A DNA stretch of 64,000 nt, taken from Chloroflexota bacterium. Lineage in GTDB: Bacteria > Chloroflexota > Anaerolineae > Anaerolineales > Villigracilaceae. Position 1 is the stretch's first letter. Each line of letters opens with the position of its first letter. The position numbers were made by a program, and so were the translations under genes. The notes below the pieces were generated by a model. It was not told the DNA's origin. It did not search any database and saw nothing but the letters and a program-made list of their open reading frames with translations. Shown in pieces: positions 42,573-49,420 of the stretch. The DNA lies in NCBI GenBank assembly GCA_019873655.1, contig JAIOAU010000001.1, positions 147,984 to 211,983 of the forward strand, in the 5' to 3' direction.

Positions 42573-43562
42573 TCAAGGAGCCGAAATCAGCCGCGCCGCG
42601 CCGCCGACCCGGGAGCGCAGCACCTGCCGGACCCCCGGCAGGCCGGCGACGAGGGCGGCGGCCTGTTCGGCCGCTTCGGCCTGGCAGACGACGTGGACGT
42701 TGGGGCCGGCGTCCACGGTGTAGAAGACGGGCAGGCCGCCGGCGCGGGCCTCCCGCACGGCCTGCATGACGGTCAGCGTGGCGGGCTGCCAGTAGAACAG
42801 CGGCGGCGAGGAGGTCATCATCACGGCGTGCATCATGTCCGAGTCCAGTTCGGCGACGGCGGCCAGGGCCTCGAAGTCGCGGCCCAGAATGGCGGCGCGG
42901 CACCAGTCGAGGCGGCGGGGGGCGTCGGCCAGGCGGGCGGCCTGGAGGGGCGATGTGGCGGCCAGGGCGCTGCCGCGCGCCGAGCCGGTGGCCTTGTGCT
43001 CGCGGCTGATGACGGCGATGCAGTCGGCCAGGTCCCAGTGCTCCGGCGGGGCAAGCGAGACGGCGTAGGAGTCGGCGTCGCCCGCGCCGGGCAGCCACTC
43101 GACGAAGCCGCCGGGGATGGAGCGGCAGGCCGAGCCGGAGCCGCGCCGCGCCAGGCGCGAGAGTTCGCTCTCGCTCAGGGTCAGCCCGGCGGCGCGGGTC
43201 GCCGCCAAGGCCAGGGCGGCGAAGGCCGAGGCCGAGGAGGCGATGCCCGTCCCCATCGGGAAGTTGTTCTCGCTGACCACCTCGGCGCGCCAGTCGAAGC
43301 CCGCCATCCGGCGGACGAGGTCGAGCAGGGCGGAGACGCGCGCCAGCGGTTCGCCGGTCGCGGCGACGCCGTTGAGGGTCAGCGAATCGTCTCCCGCCGC
43401 CCGGCTCTCGTTCCACGTCACGGTGGTGCGCGTGTGCAGGCCGTCCAGGTTCATGGAAATCGAACCGCTGGCGGGCAGGCGCAGGGCGTCGTCGCGGTTG
43501 CCCCAGTATTTGATGAAGGCAATGTTGGGGTGGGCGAGGGCGGTCGCAGAGCGGGTGTTCAT
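42573..43562 (-). CDS. mvaD: Mevalonate (di)phosphate decarboxylase
   Basis: A 329-residue GHMP-kinase-fold enzyme. Key features are AHPNIAFIKYWGNRDD (10-25), the phosphate loop PMGTGIASSASAFAAL (102-117), RRGSGSACRSIPGGFVEW (139-156) and the catalytic Asp284 in YTVDAGPN. In diphosphomevalonate decarboxylases the segment is usually KYWGKRD; here Asn22 replaces the lysine. Some Chloroflexota enzymes of this family act on mevalonate 5-phosphate instead of the diphosphate, giving isopentenyl phosphate, so the substrate is open. The start is the ATG at 43562. It is divergent from the UbiD-like gene across 101 bases. Confidence 0.85.
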   Translation of the reverse strand: MNTRSATALAHPNIAFIKYWGNRDDALRLPASGSISMNLDGLHTRTTVTWNESRAAGDDSLTLNGVAATGEPLARVSALLDLVRRMAGFDWRAEVVSENNFPMGTGIASSASAFAALALAATRAAGLTLSESELSRLARRGSGSACRSIPGGFVEWLPGAGDADSYAVSLAPPEHWDLADCIAVISREHKATGSARGSALAATSPLQAARLADAPRRLDWCRAAILGRDFEALAAVAELDSDMMHAVMMTSSPPLFYWQPATLTVMQAVREARAGGLPVFYTVDAGPNVHVVCQAEAAEQAAALVAGLPGVRQVLRSRVGGAARLISAP

Positions 43563-43663
43563 GGGGCATAGTTTACCACTGTCGCGGGGTCGGGTGGCCA
43601 ATCCGACCTACAACCGCTGATTGGATGCTACAATTGGGGCGAATCCACCGGTCAGGAAATCTC

Positions 43664-45025
43664 ATGTCTCTGCGCGAATACTTGCACAAACTCGATTCCC
43701 ACGGCCAACTGCTGCGCGTCTCGGCGCCCATCTCGAAGCGCCTGGAAATCTCCGGCGTGCTGAAGCGCGTCGAGCCGCGCCCGGCGCTGTTCGAGCGCGT
43801 CCGCGAGTCGGAGTTCGCGGTCGCCGGCAACCTGTTCTGCTCGAAGGCGGCCTTCGCCGACTATTTCGGCATCCGCCCGGCGGAGATCATCCCCTTCCTG
43901 ACCGCCGCCATCGAGAACCGCCGTCCGCCTGAAATAGTGGGCGACGCCCCCTGCCAGGAGGTCGTGGATTTGCACCCCGACCTCGACCACCTGCCGATTC
44001 TCTTCCACTGCGAGCAGGACGGCGGCAACTACATCAGTTCGGGCGTGGTGCTGGCGCGTCATCCGGTCTACGGGCAGAACGCCGACTTTCACCGCTGCAT
44101 GCAGTTCTCACCGACCGAGATGGCCGTGCGCGTGGTGCGCGGCCGTCACTTCGACCGCTTCCTGCGCGACCTGGGGCAGGTGGACGTGGCCATCTGCATC
44201 GGCAACGCCCCCAACATCCTGGCTGCCGCGGCCACCTCGGTCGAACTGGGCGTGAACGAACTGGAGATCGCCAACGCCATGCAGCCGTTCCAGGTGGTGA
44301 AGGCCGTGACCAGCGACTTGCTCGTCCCGGCCGAGAGCGAATTCGTCCTCGAGGGGACGGTCTACCTCGACCGGACGCACGCCGAAGGTCCGTTCGTGGA
44401 CCTGACCGAGACCTACGATGTGATCCGCCAGGAGCCGGTGCTGGAGGTCAAGGCGGTCACCCATCGCCGCGACGCCGTCTGGCACGCCCTGCTGCCCGGC
44501 GGCCTGGAGCACAAACTGCTGATGGGCATGCCGCGCGAACCGACCATTTTCCGCAAGGTCAACGAGGTCGTCCGCTGCCTGGACGTGCACATCAACCCGG
44601 GCGGCTGTTCCTGGCTGCACGCCATCGTCCAGATCGACAAGCGGGCCGAGGACGACGGGCGCAAGGCCATCGAGGCGGCCTTCGCCGGGCACAGTTCCTG
44701 CAAGCATGTCTTCGTGGTGGACGCCGACATCGACATCTACGACCCGCTCTCGGTGGAGTGGGCGATGGCGACCCGCTTCCAGGGCGACCGCGACCTGGTC
44801 GTCTATCCGCGCGCCCCCGGCTCCAGCCTCGATCCCTCCGCCGAGGCCGGGACTCACCTCACGACCCGCCTGGGCTTCGACCTGACCGCCCCGCTCGAGA
44901 CGGCCGGGAAGTCCTTCCGCAAGGCGGCGTTTCCGAAGGTGGAAGAGAAGTTTCTGGAGGAGATTTTTAAACACGAAGGGCACGAAGGAGGCACGAAGGG
45001 ACGCAAACAGAGGAATCCTTCGTGA
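43664..45025 (+). CDS. UbiD-family decarboxylase, probably anhydromevalonate phosphate decarboxylase
   Basis: A 453-residue UbiD-fold enzyme that needs prenylated FMN, supplied by the UbiX encoded three genes on. It has the GNYISSGVVLARHP segment (about 121-134) and the catalytic acidic pair in EGPFVDLTETYD (Glu241, Asp246). Being next to aconitase-X subunits, UbiX and a mevalonate decarboxylase suggests it converts trans-anhydromevalonate 5-phosphate to isopentenyl phosphate, as in the archaeal mevalonate route. The last 17 or so residues (KHEGHEGGTKG...) are encoded by a dispersed repeat and replace or extend the natural C-terminus. The start ATG at 43664 follows a GGTCAGGAAATCTC stretch. 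Confidence 0.85.
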   Translation: MSLREYLHKLDSHGQLLRVSAPISKRLEISGVLKRVEPRPALFERVRESEFAVAGNLFCSKAAFADYFGIRPAEIIPFLTAAIENRRPPEIVGDAPCQEVVDLHPDLDHLPILFHCEQDGGNYISSGVVLARHPVYGQNADFHRCMQFSPTEMAVRVVRGRHFDRFLRDLGQVDVAICIGNAPNILAAAATSVELGVNELEIANAMQPFQVVKAVTSDLLVPAESEFVLEGTVYLDRTHAEGPFVDLTETYDVIRQEPVLEVKAVTHRRDAVWHALLPGGLEHKLLMGMPREPTIFRKVNEVVRCLDVHINPGGCSWLHAIVQIDKRAEDDGRKAIEAAFAGHSSCKHVFVVDADIDIYDPLSVEWAMATRFQGDRDLVVYPRAPGSSLDPSAEAGTHLTTRLGFDLTAPLETAGKSFRKAAFPKVEEKFLEEIFKHEGHEGGTKGRKQRNPS

Positions 45026-45060
45026 TTCCTTTGTGTACCTTGGTGTCCTTTGTGTTGACT
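44969..45060. repeat. ACACGAAGG/CCTTTGTGT inverted repeat cluster
   Basis: Three CACGAAGG words (44970-44999) on the left face CCTTCGTG, CCTTTGTGT and CCTTTGTGTT words (45017-45057) on the right, forming an imperfect inverted repeat about 90 bases long. It spans the end of the UbiD-like gene and the gap before the aconitase-X gene. Confidence 0.65.
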
Positions 45061-45065
45061 CGCGT

Positions 45066-46262
45066 ATGGAACTGACCCCTGAAGAACGACGCATGCTCTC
45101 CGGCGAGGACGGCCCGGCGACGAAGAAGGCGATGGAAATCCTGCTCGCCCTGGGCGCGATTTACGGCGCCGACCGCCTGCTGCCGGTGACCTCGGTCCAG
45201 ATTTCCGGCGTCAGTTTCGACAACCTGGGCGAGGCCGGCCTGGAATTCCTGACCGAGATGGCCGAGGGCGGCGGCCGCGTCCGCGTTCTGACTACCCTCA
45301 ACCCGGCCGGCATGGACGTCGAGAACTGGCAGGCGCTGGGAATCGACCCGGACTTCGCCCGCAACCAGCAGCGCGTGATTCAGGCCTACGCCCGCATGGG
45401 CGCGGCGACGACCTGCTCCTGCACGCCGTACCTCTTCGGCAACCTGCCGCGCTTCGGCGAGCACATCGCTTGGGCCGAGTCCAGCGCCGTCTGCTACGCC
45501 AACGCCGTGCTGGGAGCGCGCACCAACCGCGAGGGCGGTCCCTCCGCCCTGGCCGCCGCGCTGACCGGGCGCACGCCGCGCTACGGCCTGCACCTGGATG
45601 AGAATCGCCGCCCCGGGCTGACGGTGCGCGTCGAGGCCGACCTGCGCGGCACGCGCGACTTCGGCGCCCTGGGCGTCGCCGTCGGGCGGGCGGTCGAGGC
45701 GCGGCCGGGCAAGCCGATTCCCTACCTGCGCGGCGTCGCCGCGGCGGGCGTGGACGAACTCAAGTCCTTCTGCGCCAGCCTGGCGACCTACGGCGGCCTG
45801 GCCATGTTCCACATGGAGGGCGTCACGCCCGAGAGCGGCCTGCACGCTCCGCCCGCCGAAACCCTGACCCTCACCCGCCGCGACCTGGACGAGGCCATCC
45901 GCTCGCTGGATTCGGCCCAGGGTGAGGCCGATTTCGTCAGCCTGGGCTGCCCGCACCTCTCGCTGGACGAGGTGCGCCGTCTGGCCGAGCGGCTGGCCGG
46001 GCGGCGCGTCCGCAAGACGTTCTGGATCACCACGTCGCGGCCGGTCAAGCGCCTGGCCGATGAGATGGGCTACACGGCGGTCATCGAGGCCGCCGGGGCG
46101 GTCTTTGCCGTGGACACCTGCTGCGTGGTCGCCCCCATCCGCGGCCGCTTCAAGGTCCTGGTCACCGACAGCGCCAAGGCCTGCTACTACGCCGCCGCCA
46201 AGAACGGCTTCGCCACCCGCTTCCTGCCTTTCGAGGAAGTCATCGAAGAGGCGTTGAAATAA
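45066..46262 (+). CDS. Aconitase X large subunit, probable phosphomevalonate dehydratase large subunit
   Basis: 398 residues of the aconitase-X catalytic family. Candidate iron-sulfur cysteines are Cys117/Cys119 (TTCSCTPYLFGN), Cys295 (SLGCPHLSLDE) and Cys352/353 (VDTCCVVAP). The large and small parts are separate genes, as in archaeal mevalonate-5-phosphate dehydratase. Other aconitase-X enzymes dehydrate cis-3-hydroxyproline, but no proline gene is near while UbiD, UbiX and mevalonate decarboxylase genes are. Proposed reaction: mevalonate 5-phosphate to trans-anhydromevalonate 5-phosphate. The start is the ATG at 45066. A strong hairpin follows. Confidence 0.85.
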   Translation: MELTPEERRMLSGEDGPATKKAMEILLALGAIYGADRLLPVTSVQISGVSFDNLGEAGLEFLTEMAEGGGRVRVLTTLNPAGMDVENWQALGIDPDFARNQQRVIQAYARMGAATTCSCTPYLFGNLPRFGEHIAWAESSAVCYANAVLGARTNREGGPSALAAALTGRTPRYGLHLDENRRPGLTVRVEADLRGTRDFGALGVAVGRAVEARPGKPIPYLRGVAAAGVDELKSFCASLATYGGLAMFHMEGVTPESGLHAPPAETLTLTRRDLDEAIRSLDSAQGEADFVSLGCPHLSLDEVRRLAERLAGRRVRKTFWITTSRPVKRLADEMGYTAVIEAAGAVFAVDTCCVVAPIRGRFKVLVTDSAKACYYAAAKNGFATRFLPFEEVIEEALK

Positions 46263-46270
46263 CATTCCTG

Positions 46271-46324
46271 GTGTCATTGCCGCCCTTCGACTTCGCTGCG
46301 CTCCGCTCAGGGCGGCGATGACAC
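46271..46324 (+). repeat. Long hairpin between the aconitase-X subunit genes
   Basis: A 15-base stem (46271-46285 with 46310-46324, one G-T wobble) encloses a 24-base loop built from the CTTCGACTTCGCTGCGCTCCG dispersed element. It is 8 bases after the large-subunit stop and 19 before the small-subunit ATG. There is no T-tract. Confidence 0.7.
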
Positions 46325-46343
46325 AAACATAATGAGGCGAATC

Positions 46344-46733
46344 ATGATTCTTACTGGCAGAAAAATCTCCCCCGGCGCGGCCTCCGGCGAGGCGCTGACG
46401 ACCACGATGGGAATCTCCTTCTACGGCGGCGTGGACCCGGAGACCGGCCGCGTCGTCGAGAAGGGCCACGAACTGGAGGGCCAGTCGGTGGCCGGGCGGG
46501 TGCTGGTCTTCCCGACCGGCAAAGGCTCGACGGTCGGCTCGTACACGCTCTACCGGCTGAAGAAGGCCGGGCTGGCCCCGTCGGCGATTGTCAACGCCGA
46601 GGCCGAGCCGATCACCGCCGTCGGCTGCATCATCGCCGGGATTCCCTGCGTGGACCACATTCCGATCGAGAAACTGCGCAGCGGTATGCGCCTGCGCGTC
46701 GACGGCGAGCGCGGCGTGGTGGAGGTCGAATGA
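46344..46733 (+). CDS. Aconitase X swivel (small) subunit, probable phosphomevalonate dehydratase small subunit
   Basis: 129 residues, matching the DUF126/aconitase-X swivel domain: MILTGRKISPGAASGEAL at the start, then VFPTGKGSTVGSYTLYRL (56-73) with the conserved Ser62, and a C-terminal GIPCVDHIP segment. The ATG at 46344 (GAGG 6 bases upstream) is preferred to the one at 46332. Its stop overlaps the ubiX ATG (ATGA). It completes the active site of the large subunit. Confidence 0.87.
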   Translation: MILTGRKISPGAASGEALTTTMGISFYGGVDPETGRVVEKGHELEGQSVAGRVLVFPTGKGSTVGSYTLYRLKKAGLAPSAIVNAEAEPITAVGCIIAGIPCVDHIPIEKLRSGMRLRVDGERGVVEVE

Positions 46734-47311
46734 AGCGCATCATCCTGGCCATCAGCGGGGCGAGCGGGGCGGTCCTGGGCGTCCGCGCCCTCGAACTGCT
46801 GCGCGCCGCGGCCGTCGAGACGCATCTCATCGTCAGCCCGGCGGCGCGGCGGACGATTCTCGCCGAGACCGGCCGCCCGGCCGAGCAGGTCGAGGCGCTA
46901 GCGTCGTTCTGCTACGCCTTTGATGACATCGGGGCGCGCCTGGCCTCCGGCTCGTTCGTGACCGACGGGATGCTGGTTGCGCCCTGCTCCATCAAGACCC
47001 TCTCGGCGATTGCCAACTCCTACGCCGACAACCTCCTCGTGCGCGCCGCCGACGTCTGCCTGAAGGAGGGTCGTCCGCTGGTGCTGGCCGTGCGCGAGAC
47101 GCCGCTGCACCGCGGCCACCTGCGGCTGATGGACCTGGCGGCCCGCGCCGGCGCGGTCATCTTTCCGCCCATCCCGGCCTTCTACGGCGGCCCGCAGACG
47201 GTGGACGACCTGGTCACGGCCCTGGCCGGGCGGATGCTGTTGCGGCTGGGAATCGAAACCGACGCCTATCCGCGCTGGGGAGGGGATGGCGCTGCTACCC
47301 AGGGCGAATAA
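46730..47311 (+). CDS. ubiX: UbiX-type flavin prenyltransferase
   Basis: A 193-residue flavoprotein with AISGASGAVLGVRALELL (7-24) and the conserved CSIKTLSAIANSYADNLLVRAADV (about 87-110) and RPLVLAVRETPLH segments. It makes prenylated FMN from FMN and dimethylallyl phosphate, the cofactor needed by the UbiD-like enzyme in the same operon. It is translationally coupled to the aconitase-X small subunit. Its stop abuts the convergent response regulator gene. Confidence 0.93.
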   Translation: MKRIILAISGASGAVLGVRALELLRAAAVETHLIVSPAARRTILAETGRPAEQVEALASFCYAFDDIGARLASGSFVTDGMLVAPCSIKTLSAIANSYADNLLVRAADVCLKEGRPLVLAVRETPLHRGHLRLMDLAARAGAVIFPPIPAFYGGPQTVDDLVTALAGRMLLRLGIETDAYPRWGGDGAATQGE

Positions 47312-47953
47312 TTATCCTTCCCCCAAGCCGTGCTGGATGGCGATGACGGCCGCCTGGGTGCGGTCGCTGACCCCCAGTTTGCTCAGGATGGCGCTGACGT
47401 GGTTGCGCACCGTGCCCTCCGAGAGCGCCAGCCGCTCGGCGATGTCGGCGTTGGTCAGGCCGCGGGCAATCAGACGCAGCACGTCCACTTCGCGCTCGGT
47501 CAGTTTTTCGGTCAGGAGCGTTTCTGGCTGCTTGCCTGCGCTGGTGACCTGTTCGAGGACTTTGCCGGCCACGCCGGGGTCGAGAAAGGTCTTGCCCGCC
47601 AGCGTGCCGCGGATGGCGCGCACGATTTCTTCGCGGGGCATGTCCTTGAGAAGGTAGCCGTGCGCGCCGGCGCGCAGGGCGTCGAAGAGCCATTCGTCAT
47701 CGTCGTAGGTGGTCAGGACGAGGATTTTGACCTCGGGGTGGCGCGCCCGAATCTGACGCGTCGCCTCGATGCCGTTCATACCCGGCATTTTCAGATCCAT
47801 CAGCACCAGGTCGGGCTTGCGGCTGGCGGTCATCTCCAGCGCCTCGGCGCCATCGCTGGCTGCGCCGACCACCTCGAAATCGCGTTCCAGTTTGAGGAGC
47901 AGTTCCAGCCCGTCGCGGACCACCGCCTGGTCATCGCAAATCAGGATTTTCAT
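47312..47953 (-). CDS. NarL/FixJ-type response regulator
   Basis: 213 residues: a receiver domain with the phospho-acceptor Asp53 (LVLMDLKMPGMNG), Thr in VLTTYDDD and Lys in GYLLKDMP, then a LuxR-type helix-turn-helix (LTEREVDVLRLIARGLTNADIAERLALSEGTVRNHVSAILSKLG, about 147-190). It is encoded after its kinase with a 4-base overlap. Confidence 0.93.
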   Translation of the reverse strand: MKILICDDQAVVRDGLELLLKLERDFEVVGAASDGAEALEMTASRKPDLVLMDLKMPGMNGIEATRQIRARHPEVKILVLTTYDDDEWLFDALRAGAHGYLLKDMPREEIVRAIRGTLAGKTFLDPGVAGKVLEQVTSAGKQPETLLTEKLTEREVDVLRLIARGLTNADIAERLALSEGTVRNHVSAILSKLGVSDRTQAAVIAIQHGLGEG

Positions 47954-49242
47954 AGCGCGGCTCCGATGGTAAGGAGGATGGTCGTCCCTTGCCCGCGACC
48001 GCTGACGATGTGCAACTCGCCGCCGACCAGGCGGGCGCGCTCGCGCATCCCCACCAGACCGAAACGGCCGCTCTTCTCGGCCGCGGCCGCGTCGAAGCCC
48101 AGACCGTCATCCTGCACGCTCAGGCGGATGGCCTGCTCCGACTGCTCCAGGCGGAGGGTCAGGCGGCGCGCCCGGGCGTGCAAAACGACGTTCTCGACGG
48201 CCTCCTGAGCGATGCGATAGATGGCCTGCTCCACGTCGGGGGAGAGGGCGGGGAGGCGGTCGGGGAGGGCCAGTTCGAGGTCCAGGCCGGCGCGGGCGGC
48301 GGCGGATTCGGCCAGTTGACGCAGGGCCAGCAGGAGGCCGAGTTCCTCCAGCGGCGAGGCGCGCAGGGCCTTCAGCGCCCGGCGCGTCTCCTCCAGCCCG
48401 GAACGGGTGGCGGCCAGCGCCTGCTCCATCAGTTCCCGCGCTTTGACGCGGTTCTTGTTCCAGTAGGCGCGGGCGGTTTCCAGTTGCACCGAAATGGCGG
48501 TCAGCGAGTGAGCCAGGGTGTCGTGCAATTCGTGCGCCAGGCGGTTGCGCTCGCGGCTGATGGTCAAACTTTCGAGGGTTGAGGCGTAATGGGTCAGGCG
48601 GGCGTTGGCCTCCTGGAGAGATTTTTGCTGCTGATGGAGGCGCTCGATCAACTGGCTGACGAAGACGCCGACGGCGACGAAACTGATCGTGCGGACGACG
48701 GCCAGGATCAGGAAAACGTTGATTCCTTGAAGCGGGACGGGCGCGAAAGGCTGCGGCAGGCCGGGGCGGGGGACAAGGAGGAAATGCATCAACGGGACGA
48801 GCAAAACGACGGTCAGAAGTTCGAGCAGGGCGGTCGCGCCGCTGAACAACAGGACGCCGGCCAGCCGGTACTGCCAGGCGGTGATGACCAGCGCGATGAA
48901 CAGGACGGGCAACTGACGCAGGGCCATCCCCTCGGCATTGGACAGGGGCCCCGGCGGCAGGCGCGGCAGGAGCAGATGATTGCCCACCAGCGGCAGGGCC
49001 GAGAGCAGGAGCAGCATCAGCGGCAGGTAGGCTACCCCCAGCCAGCGGCGCGGGCCGTCCCAGTAGGCCAGCAGGAGGAAGAGCAGCGCCGCGCAACCGT
49101 TGAGGAAATAGTAAACGAGCAACAGGTCCAGGCGCGGGTACAGCCAGCGGTCGATCAGCAGGAGGGCGAGCAGATACCCCAGCCACATCCAGGCGGCGGC
49201 GCGCAGCAGGCGGACGATGTCGGTTTCGGCGCGGAGGTTCAC
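47950..49242 (-). CDS. Sensor histidine kinase (NarX/DesK-like, HisKA_3)
   Basis: 430 residues: six or so membrane helices in the first 200 residues with little periplasmic sequence, then a dimerisation domain (ISRERNRLAHELHDTLAHSL, phospho-acceptor His240 in LHD) and a C-terminal HATPase_c domain (VQDDGLGFDAAAAEKSGRFGLVGMRERARLVGG). The start codon is GTG at 49242. With almost no extracytoplasmic loop, it should sense within the membrane, like DesK. It is paired with the response regulator. Confidence 0.9.
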   Translation of the reverse strand: MNLRAETDIVRLLRAAAWMWLGYLLALLLIDRWLYPRLDLLLVYYFLNGCAALLFLLLAYWDGPRRWLGVAYLPLMLLLLSALPLVGNHLLLPRLPPGPLSNAEGMALRQLPVLFIALVITAWQYRLAGVLLFSGATALLELLTVVLLVPLMHFLLVPRPGLPQPFAPVPLQGINVFLILAVVRTISFVAVGVFVSQLIERLHQQQKSLQEANARLTHYASTLESLTISRERNRLAHELHDTLAHSLTAISVQLETARAYWNKNRVKARELMEQALAATRSGLEETRRALKALRASPLEELGLLLALRQLAESAAARAGLDLELALPDRLPALSPDVEQAIYRIAQEAVENVVLHARARRLTLRLEQSEQAIRLSVQDDGLGFDAAAAEKSGRFGLVGMRERARLVGGELHIVSGRGQGTTILLTIGAAL

Positions 49243-49270
49243 GCCTTTATCATATCACGGACGAGGGGCG

Positions 49271-49355
49271 GTGTCGCCTGCTGCCTGTCATCCTTTTGGG
49301 CCCTTTTCCATGACAGCAGTCATGGATGACGGGCAAAAAACGTGACCGGCGACAC
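49271..49355. promoter_or_regulatory. Nested palindromes between the two-component genes and the GT39 gene
   Basis: Three nested inverted repeats: GTGTCGCC/GGCGACAC (49271-49278 and 49348-49355), an 11-base arm at 49283-49293 with 49324-49334, and the central palindrome CATGAC-AGCA-GTCATG (49309-49324). A possible promoter for the GT39 gene is TTGGCG (49357-49362), 16 bases, TAAACT (49379-49384). The central palindrome is the type of site a LuxR-family dimer could bind. Confidence 0.5.
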
Positions 49356-49420
49356 TTTGGCGGCTGCAACCGATGGAGTAAACTGGAAGAAACGAACAAG
49401 ACCCTGCCAAGGAATGGAAA

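Noticed and set aside
45066-46733. Aconitase-X subunits as hydroxyproline dehydratase
   Set aside because: The family allows it, but no proline or hydroxyproline gene is nearby and the UbiD, UbiX and mevalonate decarboxylase context points to phosphomevalonate; kept only as an alternative.
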